Shown here: piece by piece, positions 49,447-59,172 of the stretch
How positions within the stretch are numbered: position 1 is the first letter of the stretch
Layout of the letters: the number at the start of each line of letters is the position of its first letter
Assembly: GCA_007258455.2 (NCBI GenBank)
Contig: VDFB02193867.1
Location: 530,010,863-530,074,862 of the forward strand
Origin: Sequoia sempervirens
Lineage: Eukaryota; Streptophyta; Pinopsida; Cupressales; Cupressaceae
Reading direction: 5' to 3'
Length of the DNA stretch: 64,000 nt
The notes under the pieces: model-generated
Seen by the model: only the letters and a program-made list of their open reading frames with translations
Told to the model about the DNA's origin: nothing
The model's database searches: none
Position numbers and translations under genes: made by a program

Positions 49447-50460
49447 ATGTGTTCTTCTCCTAATATCTCTCCTATTTGTGAAGAAGATATCTCAATGTTA
49501 GAAGAACTAATCGATGAGAATTTTGAGAACCCTAGTTGTTTCTCTCTTCCTACCTCTCCTATTAGGCAAGGAATTACTAAACAAGGGGACATAACAATAG
49601 GTAATCATGATGACCACATAACACAACAAGAGACCATTGAAACCTACCTACATAACACTCCAACTAGTCTACATTCATCTCCCAATATCTTCCCCCTTGT
49701 GATAATGCTGTAAACGATGAAGATATGTTGGTGTTAGATAATCAAAACTTTAAGATCTATGACAAACCTCTTTATCTTTCTTCCCCTACCTATCCTATTT
49801 TAGAAGGCATAATGGGACAAAGGAATGAAATTATGGACAATCATGACAATCACATTTTTTCTTCTCCTAGTATCTCTCCAAGTTGTAAAGAAGATACTTT
49901 GATGTTAGAAAATATAATCGATGAAAGTTATGAGTCATAGTTTCCCCTTTTCCCCTAGGGAAAACCTTATTTAACAAGATAATCCAACCATTGATAACTC
50001 CCTTACTTGCAAAGTGATGAAGTCATTTTCGATGTACCAACCTTTGAATGTCATGAACATCTAGTTTGTAGTTCTCCTAAAAACTCTCCTCCTAGGGAGG
50101 ATATCATAGTGGAAGAAAATGAGAGCATTGACATGTATCTTTCAAACAATACTTACATGACTTCCTTAGATGATGGTGAAAAGATAACACTAGACTCCTC
50201 TTCATTAGAAAGACATCAAACTGCAACCACTAAGGTTATGAATGCACATTTTTCCATTAGATCCCCCTTGATTAATGGACCTCCTACATACCCTGTGGGA
50301 CATCCTAAGAAACCTCTGATTCTTTGCCCACCTTCACAATGACCAAAAAATCAAATCAAATGCAAACTTATCCTTTATCCACCTAAGAATAATTTTTCAT
50401 AACAACCAAGTTATAATATCATTTCTCATACATATAACACTAGAAAAAATTTACAACCAA
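49447..50460 (+). pseudogene. Copy B N-terminal relic: repeated S/P-acidic peptide
   Basis: Three frames (49447-49713, 49725-49940, 50007-50342) cover one region. The pattern SSPxxSPxxxED followed by an acidic MLExxIDE stretch recurs as SSPNISPICEEDISMLEELI, SSPSISPSCKEDTLMLENII and SSPKNSPPREDIIVEENESI, with a further SSPNIFP. No capsid-type Gag domain is visible. The relic then has Pro-rich peptides (YPVGHPKKPLILCPPSQ), matched in copy A. The function is unknown; an intrinsically disordered linker is likely from the composition. Stops and frameshifts separate the pieces. Confidence 0.6.
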
Positions 50461-51819
50461 GAAAAAAAATCAATATCTCTCCCATTGCCTAATCCTATCT
50501 TGCCTAGTGCCCCTCATTTTCCTTCACATAATGAAAAAAAGTAAAATCTTGTTGAACAACTAAATAATACTCCTGCTAAAATATCATTATGGGACCTTAC
50601 TCAAGCCTCCCCTCATTATCATAACATGACTCAAAATTCTTTACAACAAGCTCCTATCTCCTCTAATGTTCAACCAAATGGAATACAAGCCACAATTCAT
50701 GGAATAAATTCTAACATTGTTTTCACCAAAGTGAGCTCCCTCCTTTGGATGTGCAAAACCAAAATGATGCTTCATGATAATAGCTAACTATAATGGGTGG
50801 GAAATAAAAATAACCATCGTTGACAATGGCTCCTCCCTTAATGTGTTTAGAGTGACCCTTTTGGATAGACTTGATGTGGATAAATAAAAAATTCAACCTA
50901 ACTCTTTATCTATTAAGGGATTTGACAATGTAGGAAAACAACTGCTTGGTGTAATCACTTTGCCTATTACAGATGGAAAGGCCACATTAGAAACACCAAT
51001 CCATGTTATGCCTCATGATATTTCATATAATCTTATTTTAGGAATACCATGGATTCATATAATGAATGGGGTGCCTTCTACTCTTCATTGTGTAATGAAG
51101 TATTTCTACAACAATAAATTGTACACACTTGAAGTTGACCCTGTACCACACAGTAGTTTAAACATTGAGTCTAAAGACAAGGAAAATCCTTTGAAAATAT
51201 TTACACTAACTATACAAGTGGAACTCATGCAAGAAGGAAAAAAAGAAAGGTTTCCAAAACCCTTCACAATGATATCTCTGGATGATTTGGGGTCATTGGA
51301 TTTTATACCTACATTCATGGGAGAATGCAAGATCATAAACAAGGACTCTGGAAATAGAAAAGAAAAAGTAGTAATGTCAAAACAAAATTTGGAAGACCCT
51401 TTGAAAGCATCCACCTCAAACACTTTAGAACAAAAGACAACAAATTACACAACTTTGAAAAAATTAATTACAAACAACCACCAACTCCAAAAGAAATAAA
51501 AAATCTTTATGGAAAATGCTATGAAATGATGAAGTAACTTGGATATAGTGGAAAAGGATGTGGTGCTAGAGAACAAGGTATCCATGTCCTTATAGAGCCT
51601 CACACACAATAAAAGACTAGTGCTCTTGGTTATTGTCCCTCGAAAGAAATAAACAAGCCTTCACATAACATCAATACTATTACAAAAGATCCCCCTAAGG
51701 TGACTTTAACATTAGTGCATCCTAAACTAATAGACACTAGTGGTCTTATTTTTTTAAAAGAAACAAAATAAACAGAGAAACCTTTGCTTGATATCAATGT
51801 CATCATGAAAAACACTAAT
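50461..51819 (+). pseudogene. Copy B retropepsin-like domain and G-patch relic
   Basis: WDLTQASPHYHNM (about 50590) precedes the protease. IVDNGSSLNV at 50816-50845 is the aspartic-protease active site in the D-N-G-S form. IHVMPHDISYNLILGIPWIH (about 51000-51060) is the C-terminal substructure, with the usual G-R changed to G-I. After the open frame 50960-51499, a G-patch follows near 51510-51600 (LGYSGKGCGAREQGI) with a stop (TAA where copy A has CAA) in its first helix. The frame is then cut at 51819 by the solo LTR. In known relatives the protease matures the particle proteins. This copy is dead. Confidence 0.68.
51815..51819 (+). repeat. Left target duplication of solo LTR (CTAAT)
   Basis: CTAAT, repeated at 53147-53151. 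Confidence 0.85.
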
Positions 51820-53146
51820 TGTATGAACCACGATCCTAGTACCTACAAGAGACAAGAAACAAACACATTAGAAGATTCAAGTGCAAGTTAAGATCAAAGT
51901 TCCCCATAAAATCCATTTAATCATATTTAAAATAGGAATGAAAGCAAGAATATATTGAAAGAGCAATGAAATACATTGAATCCTATTAAGAATATGCAAA
52001 CTCTTGATATTACGGGGGAGTTGGTGCCAATTTGATGTGTAAATTGGCCCTTTCCCAGCTCCTATGCAAGCACTTAATGATTTTATGATGATTGATCCAC
52101 TTTTATTGAATATTCAAGTGTGCTCCAAGATGAAAAACCTATATAACCTAGCCATGACTTGATGAAATGGATAAGAATTTCTATGCTTGAGTATGGGTTT
52201 GAGTATAGTAAGTTTGCTCAAATTGTGGATGATGAAATGAGGAGAGAAACCTATTATTTATAGAAAGACAAGATGGAGAAATGCCCAAAATGAAGCAATG
52301 TGGGACTAACTTTCAACCAATGGCAAGGTGCCACTTGTCAAGAGATGGATGGATGAAGGATGTGCACATTTTGATGAGTGTTCCTATAAATGCATTTAGG
52401 TGGAATTTGAAAGTAATGAAATGATATGTAAGAGGGAAAAAGGAATGACTTAAATACCACTTGGCTCAATGCAAAGATGAAATAAATGTCTTTCTAGAAG
52501 GACAAAGTCCACTTGGAAATATTTCAAATTTGGGAGAATATTCCTCTATTATGCCATGTTGAGAGAAAATAGGGATTTAATAAATGAATTAAATCTATTT
52601 TCATGTGTAAGTGGTAAAAGCTAGAGGATGGTACATGGATGAGGATTAAATTAATCAAGGTTTAATTAATTTAATGAGGGATTAGCTGATGTGACAAATT
52701 TGACTTAGATTTATGGGTTGATTTAAATCAAAGATGAGAGGAATGTGATTTTAGAGATAGTTAAATAAATATTTTGATTTATTTAGCTAAAGGGAATGAT
52801 GGTTAGATTAAATCAAATAAAGGTTTAATTTATTTAATTTAATGAGATGAATGACTTTAGGGATTGATCAAATAAAAATTGATTTATTTAATTAAATAAA
52901 GGAGCTAAGGTTAATTAGATCAATATTGATTGATTTAATTAATGAGACAGAATGATTTAATCAGATAAATGATTTATTTAATTAAGAGCGGAAAATTGAT
53001 GAGTTTAATCAAATAAGGGTATTTGATTAAATGGTTAGACTGAGGAATGATTAAGGATGAAATTGTGAGGAATGATTAAGGATGAAATTGTGTTCATATT
53101 CGGGATCAAGCGTGTAATGCCAACCAATACATTTTACGTGTCTACA
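51820..53146 (-). mobile_element. Solo LTR (1,327 bp) nested in copy B
   Basis: On the minus strand it runs from TGTAGACACG (53146) to GTGGTTCATACA (51820), with TG/CA ends and a perfect CTAAT duplication. It has an AT-rich U3 with many AATTAAATAAAT words, a TATA box at 52262-52255 and no internal region. It arose by recombination between the two LTRs of a full insertion. Its start and style resemble the LTR at 63640, so both may come from one family. Copy A lacks the insertion at the homologous point. Confidence 0.82.
52255..52262 (-). promoter_or_regulatory. TATA box in solo LTR
   Basis: TATAAATA on the minus strand, in TCTATAAATAATAGG, about 885 bp into the LTR. Confidence 0.55.
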
Positions 53147-53151
53147 CTAAT
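53147..53151 (+). repeat. Right target duplication of solo LTR (CTAAT)
   Basis: Matches 51815-51819. Copy B sequence then continues in alignment with copy A (CAAATTTGATA). Confidence 0.85.
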
Positions 53152-53508
53152 GATTCAAATTTGATATATTTTACACCCTCTTGTAAAGGAGAGTACAAAA
53201 TCTTGAAATCTAAAGAGTCTTGTGTAAGTATGACATCTTGTACTAAGAAAGAGATATCTTTGTCATAAAATAAAGGAACATCTCCTACTATTGATCAATA
53301 GAGTATCTTGTTGAGACTCCTCCAAGATTGTTTGATATCTCTTCCTCCAAGAACATGGAATAAATTTTAGTACAAGAATTCATTTTGTGCATATCATAGA
53401 GTTCATGGTCATTCTACTAATGAACGTAAGGATTTAAGTGACAAAATCCAAGATCTTAAGGAGTGTGGTGCTCTTTCTTGTGTTGAAGCACCTACTTCCT
53501 CTAATTGA
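53152..53508 (+). pseudogene. Copy B C/H knuckle relic
   Basis: Continues the copy B polyprotein after the solo LTR. 53386-53427 encodes CAYHRVHGHSTNER; the fourth ligand is lost (Cys to Arg, TGT to CGT) compared with A and C. The frame ends at the TGA 53506-53508, in the same place as in A. Upstream stops show decay. Confidence 0.6.
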
Positions 53509-54720
53509 TACTGATTTTCATTCTATTATGTTTCTCATCAATCATTTTGGCTCATCCTTGTCCTACCCTAAGTGGGGGCAAGGGGTTAGATAGCTTTGTC
53601 CTCATATGACACTTGTCACTGAATCTTTTGGCTAGTTGATTGCCTTCCATGTCTATATAAGAGCAAGCTTGGGATGTGGACAAAATTCATTAATTTGGCT
53701 TGCATGTGATTTACTAAGTTATACACTTTGGGGGAAACCCCTTCCCTTTTCATGACATAGCTTATTGGAAACATATGACTTGGCATAGGGCTTTCCAAAC
53801 AAGCTCTCATATCTTCTTCTACTTTAAATCATTTTCTCACATCAATGGTGTTAGCAACTACTTTAAAGTGAGGGCATACATCAGCACTCACATTTGATTG
53901 TGTGTTTTCTTTATTCTTGTGATGTGTCCTTTTCTTGGTCGTGTCATTGGGTTTCATTTCCTTCGAGAGTTTTATATTTCTTTGACTTGTCCTCTCTTGG
54001 AGACATTAGGCACAATGTTCCCTAAGAAGAGACCTTACATCAACTAAGCAAAATCCCTTTGAACATTCCTTACACTATGTTGCATTTACAATACTTGTTA
54101 TATGGCCAACTTGCATAACACACTTTGCTTGACTTTGGAGCCATCTTATTTGTTCATGAGTTCCAAGCATATGAATCTTTGCTTGCCTCATGAAGATCAA
54201 ATTTCATTGTCATGTAACACCTTATCAAAGTTATTAGGAGGTATAACTTTGGTCTAGTTGAATAGGAAGTTGAACTTATGCATGACTTTCCCATAGACAC
54301 TGGCTTGTGTGAGCACATATTGGTCGCGTGCGTATATATCTCACCCTTTTGGATACTCACCCATCGGATAGCCTGAAGTTCCATTGCCTCAAAGTGAGTG
54401 TATATTTTTTGAAAAAAATCTTAGATCTTATCCACAACATGCAAGACAAATGGTCGAAGCTTGATCCAGCCCTTTTGTTTTATTTTTTTCTTTTCTTTAT
54501 TTCTTTGACACTATATGCTTGTTCCTTTTTGTTACTTTTTATATCATTTACATGTGTGTTCCTTTGTGCTTATGTTCATTTGCCATAGGATCTTGATCCT
54601 GAGGGCTTGATCATCCCTCATGATCGTTGTCATCCTATCTTACTAGCATTGGTACATTTGAACCCCTCTTGATGCAAGTTTTCCTACTTTAGTGTTAGTT
54701 TGAAGCAAGTTCCTCCTCTA
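53509..54720 (+). other. Copy B 3' non-coding region
   Basis: Collinear with 13253-14470 (A) and 31810-30713 minus (C), with no coding sequence in any of the three. It shares CATATGACTTGGCATAGGG and GAAGCAAGTTC near the purine tract. Confidence 0.65.
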
Positions 54721-54738
54721 ACTAAAGTGGGAGCTAGA
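54721..54738 (+). other. Copy B polypurine tract
   Basis: ACTAAAGTGGGAGCTAGA directly before the LTR TG at 54739. Confidence 0.75.
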
Positions 54739-55199
54739 TGTAATGACAAAAAATTTACTCTTCTGCATTTTCCTTTTTTTTTGGGCCCTCCTTGTTAAAT
54801 TGAGCTTAATATGGCCTTGATTTAATGTTGTAATGTGTTTAACACATTCACATTAGGTCTTGGGCCCTTGTAAACTAAATGGACTTAATTATAACATATT
54901 TAAGGTGTTGTAAATTTTTGTATCACACTTTCACACTAATCTAGGGTTTCATTAATAAATTGGGATTCTTTATGTCTTATTTGGCCCTATTTTGAATCTA
55001 CAAGCCTTAATTAATACATATTTCTAAAGATAATCCCAACATAAACCAAAATCCAATAATAATTCATGTCTTTTTGAATTGTATGGCCCAGATTTAGTGA
55101 TCTAGGACTCATACACCACCTTGGGCATATAGGTCCCACCTAAGTTTCGAGGCCCTAATATAGATTTCACAAATCAAATTTGTAGTCAACTCTTTTAGA

Positions 55200-55412
55200 A
55201 GGAGGAAGGTGTTCGGATCAAATAGGTTTCCCCATCTGCTCTTACAAGTCTTTCAGGATATTAGTGGCAAAGATCTTTTGGATGTTGTTACACAGGAGTT
55301 CCTTCTCTCTAGGCATCTCAACAAGCTTAATAACACTTTCCTGGTGCTTGTCTCTAAGAAAAATGAATCTCCATGCTTTGTTGACTTTAAACCAATAAGC
55401 ATTTCCATCTAG
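55200..55412 (+). pseudogene. LINE reverse transcriptase, N-terminal fragment
   Basis: The plus strand encodes FQDISGKDLLDVVTQEFL, then LNNTFLVLVSKKNESPC and FKPISI. This is the start of the L1-type RT domain (N-x-T-F/I-x-x-L-I-P-K-K ... D-F-R-P-I-S), where the element's RNA is copied at the target. It is cut just after the P-I-S motif. Most of the reading frame is open, so it is not very old or was short-lived. No 5' or 3' LINE end is attached. Confidence 0.72.
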
Positions 55413-55429
55413 AGCTCTTCTTATCCATT

Positions 55430-55745
55430 TTGTTGAAAGACATACTCTTGGGTGAATAGTACAATTATGCCCAATCCACCTTTCTCCTTAAGGAGGATGC
55501 AATGAGAACAAGAAGCAATAGGCCTTTCTTTTTTATTTCTCCATTTGGAACAAATAAAATTATGGATTAGCTGGGTGAGCTAATTATAGTAGGATTTGGA
55601 GGGAATCCAACAAGAAGAAGTATGGACATGACTAGCTAAAAGGATTTTATTAGCCACCTGAATATGGCCAACCATTGAGAGAAAATCATTAGTCCAAGTT
55701 AACAGTTTGTATTTGAATTCATTGAGAAACCATCTCCACATTTCC
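55430..55745 (-). pseudogene. LINE reverse transcriptase, C-terminal fragment, inverted
   Basis: The minus strand encodes WTNDFLSMVGHIQVANKILL, then SCWIPSKSYYN, LIHNFICSKW and EKGGLGII. This matches the region after the RT palm of plant L1 LINEs (W...LS-AG-IQ-...-CW-PS ... K-GGLG-). It lies tail-to-tail with the RT N-terminal piece at 55200-55412, with the central palm (including the F/Y-A-D-D motif) absent. One stop codon interrupts it. Confidence 0.68.
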
Positions 55746-56880
55746 TTCAAGAGTAGAGTTCTTCATCATGTGTTGCAGCAATTCAAGATCTATCATCATG
55801 TCAAGGTCATCAAGCATCAAGCATGTTGTTGAGCTAGTGTTTTGATGTAGCATTCAAGATCCAAGATTAAGCATTATTCTACACCTAATTCAAGATCAAG
55901 ATCTACATTCTACATGGCCACTTCATGTTAAATTGCTAATTTTTATCTTAGGACATCATTCAAGGTATCATTGTTCATGTTTCATGTTTCATGTTCATGT
56001 TTCATTGTTTCATCATAAGGTTTAATTACCTAAATGGGGTTTGACCAAGGAAAAACCCCATTCCCTAAAAAACAAAACTCTTTCTCTCTCTCTCTGTGTG
56101 ATTGCAGGTTTGTACATTGAAGAAAAAGTGGATTTGGAGCCCTCAAAAGTGCCAAAATGACAAAGTTGCAAAAGATGTCAAAGTTGACATGAAAATTTGT
56201 CAAGACTTATGGAAACTTAAATCTATAGAAAGATATCTAAGTTATTTACATGAAACCAGTGGGAAAGAGCCTATTTGCTCCATCTTCAGAAGCTCACAAA
56301 GTTTCACTTCAAAATTCTACTCCTGGACACTTTGTGACAAAATGGGACACTTCACAACAAAATGGAACCGATATGCCACTTGTGGCGTATGAGTCCCATT
56401 ATACCTATTTTTTAGGCATTTTCTATAGATCCTGGTTTAGAAATTCTAGATTCTAATTTCAGCTTGAAACCCTAAACTAGGACTAAATTTCCCAAACTAG
56501 CATATGAGTCCTAGTGGGCATTAAACAGTAGGATTTCAAGGTTTTGGAGCTTTTCTTGACCTCATCTTCCTTCTAGGTGCACCTCTGTTCATTCTCAATT
56601 TGTTATCCTAATTTTCAATTTCATTTCCTAGGTCATTTAGTCAAGTTTGCATGGTACTTTCATCATTAAAATTTCTTGTCTTTCCAATCCATAGCTTGGT
56701 GGTGAACCCCTTTATAGTCTCTAATCATACCCTAGGACACCCTATTTCAAGATCTCTTTCTCTCATCCTATCATTGGATTGAGATCTTTATGGTTTCCTT
56801 GAATGAAACAAGAGGGAAATAGGGCCATATCCTTGTGCTCCATCTCCTAAAAGGTGGGGTGCCCTATTTTCATTGTTACA

Positions 56881-56885
56881 CTAGG
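56881..56885 (+). repeat. Right target duplication of copy B (CTAGG)
   Basis: Directly follows the LTR CA; equals 34120-34124. Confidence 0.6.
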
Positions 56886-57770
56886 AAGTAAAAAATTTAT
56901 TCATAAATCAACAATATGACTATGAAATATATTTAAGTTAAGTAATCATGCCAAATGTTCTTATACCTTGCTAATGTCTAAAATATGTTGAAATAAATCA
57001 CTCTAAGGGACTATAGTACTTTTTTTATCTAAAGATACATATGCAAGGTACATAATCAACTACATAAAGGTTTATTGTAACTAATTTCTCTTGAGCTAGT
57101 GACAAGTATAGGGGTCAACAAAAAAATTGAGTATAAATTTTTTGTTACACTAATTATTCATTCTAATTGAACTATAAAAAAACTATTACGGTGACATATA
57201 AGAAAACTAGATCATAATTTTAACATGAGATTTAAGAACTAAGAGATAACTCACTCTCATTTTCTAGGACCTCACTATCATAAATCTATTGATGAATAAC
57301 ATTTTTCCATTTATGGAGAAAAAATCCTAGCATAAGAGGTATAAAAGAGTTCTAGGATTTAGGACCTACATTTTTGGGACCTAATAAATAATAAGTATAT
57401 TTTTATTCAATTTGAGCATCAAAATATGTTGAGTGATCACACTATTGATTCATATTCCTTTAAATATGAATTCAATATTGATTTTAATGATCTAATTGAA
57501 GAGGCACATACTAATATATTTCCATGTGTGTGGAACAAACACCTTCACAATTTTTGAAACAAGCTATCTTCACTAGAACATAGAAAATAAATATGTAATC
57601 AACTTAAATATATTCAATATTAAACTATACTTATTGGAAAGCTTAATTCAAGTTCTAAAAACCTACCAGATTATTTTGGCATATTCATTCCATTTGCTGG
57701 TCCAAACCAAGATTGGAAATAAAAAAAATCTAAGGAAAATATAAGGCATAAAGTGGAAAGATCACTTATA
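56886..57770. other. AT-rich spacer, nothing recognised
   Basis: No coding or repeat signal. Confidence 0.5.
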
Positions 57771-57772
57771 GG

Positions 57773-58033
57773 ACCTTCATTTGAAGGAATTTCAGAAAAA
57801 GGTATTAAATGACCTTTATTTCAAAGTGTTCCATTTTAGTAAAAAAATGAAAAAAGTCTTCAAATGAAGATAATTTCAAAAAATAGAAAAATAATAACTT
57901 CCATTCAAAGGTCCCTTTTTTACTATTTTTGGAAGTTACCTTTGTTAGAAGGTTTTACACCTTTGAACAAAGGTAATTTTTTATTGATATTCAAACGAAG
58001 GTATATTTTTTCAAACAAATACCTTTGAACAGA
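57773..58033. repeat. Array of palindromic ACCTTTGTTCAAAGGT-type words
   Basis: Eight whole or half palindromes in 260 bp: 57773-57788, 57812-57826, 57856-57870, 57902-57913, 57938-57953, 57959-57975, 57990-58001 and 58021-58032. The best is ACCTTTGAACAAAGGT. Spacing is irregular at 20-45 bp. Confidence 0.8.
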
Positions 58034-59172
58034 TGTGTTTTTCACTTTTCACCCCATCTAAATTCAAAAATGCATGGTCCACATAATTGGAACTCACTAT
58101 TTTGAGTTCAACTTATAATAATTTACTAATTGATAAATTTTATTGTGATTTTCATGTACATCATGGTGCATGTAGATTGATACATCCTTAAGGTGAGAGA
58201 GCATTGGATGAAAAAACAATATATGGTGAGCCTACACTTTCAACTAATGATTTTTCAATCTATATTGTATCTTCTAAATTTTCATTGAGTTATGATGCTT
58301 GCTAGTTTAAATATAAAGGTTAGAGTAAGAACACATGCATTTGGATTGATCATGAATATGGAGGGTTTCCCCAACTATTGTTTTTACATGACTAGTATGT
58401 TGAATTTGAACTTGCATTGTCTAAATTATATTTCTCTTAATATAAATACTAGTTTACTAGACTTACAACCTTAAAAGGTAACTTATTTCTATTAGATTTA
58501 AAAAAAAATAGCTAAGAATGAGTGATTATACCCATTCTCCTAAGCCTTTGTACATAGTGCTAGATTTTCCTAGTTTTCTTGGTATCTATTTTGCTTGGTT
58601 TTTTTCTAGTGTGGTTAGTTAGTTGTTGTTTTGCTTTGTTAGCAAGATCAGTTTCAATTTTATTTTATTTTTAGTTTTTTTTACCTTATTTTCTTGTAAT
58701 TTTTTAATGTTTTGTACTATTTTTTTTATTGTTATTAGTTTTGAGGCCCTCTTTTGTCAATCAATTACTTGTTTCATAATGGTAAGAGGGTTTTTTAATA
58801 GTAAAAATAGCGATAATATTTGTTACTGATTTTTTTCAAACCTTTCTTAATGAAAACTAGTCGTTAGCTTAGTTATTTTAATTTCATAGCAACTATATCA
58901 AATTATATATTTGTTGATCTAATTAAATTTTAGATGACTCTTTGTGTTTGTGATAATGCTTTCATGAGGCTTTACATATCTACACATGCTAATATTTCTC
59001 GAGTTAATAGTGTTTAGGAAAAATAATTTAGTAGTTGAGCACCCTAACTTTGTACCTCCAAAAACTATATGTAGTAATTTTAAATTATGTTCAAATTTTT
59101 ATAGAAGCATACATAATAAGACCCTTGCTTACCCCTTGAATTTTTTAATATGATGCCACTTTAATATTTTTT
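58034..59172. other. AT-rich spacer, nothing recognised
   Basis: Phe/Leu/Ile-rich frames (for example 58623-58829) are composition artefacts. Confidence 0.5.

Larger units (their letters stand above)
48524..54738 (+). mobile_element. Copy B internal region (Ty3-like, no polymerase)
   Basis: The region runs from the primer site (48527) to the purine tract (54721-54738). Contents in order: 0.9-kb leader, S/P-rich acidic repeats (49447-50342), retropepsin-like domain (50.8-51.1 kb), G-patch (51.5 kb), a nested solo LTR (51820-53146), C/H knuckle (53386-53427) and 1.2 kb of non-coding DNA. Without the solo LTR it is 4.9 kb. No RT, RNase H or integrase motif lies anywhere between the two priming sites, so the element is non-autonomous. 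It is the most complete of the three copies here. Confidence 0.75.
54739..56880 (+). repeat. Copy B 3' LTR (2,142 bp, middle replaced by LINE sequence)
   Basis: Starts TGTAATGACA and ends CATTGTTACA, followed by CTAGG. The first ~435 bp match 34125-34460, and the last ~1.1 kb match 47410-48523. The middle (about 55190-55750) contains LINE reverse-transcriptase fragments instead of the U3/TATA part seen at 46900-47400. Confidence 0.72.

Noticed and set aside
55200..55745. Twin-primed LINE insertion
   Set aside because: In twin priming the upstream part is inverted and precedes the downstream part. Here the order is the opposite and no poly(A) or duplication is present.
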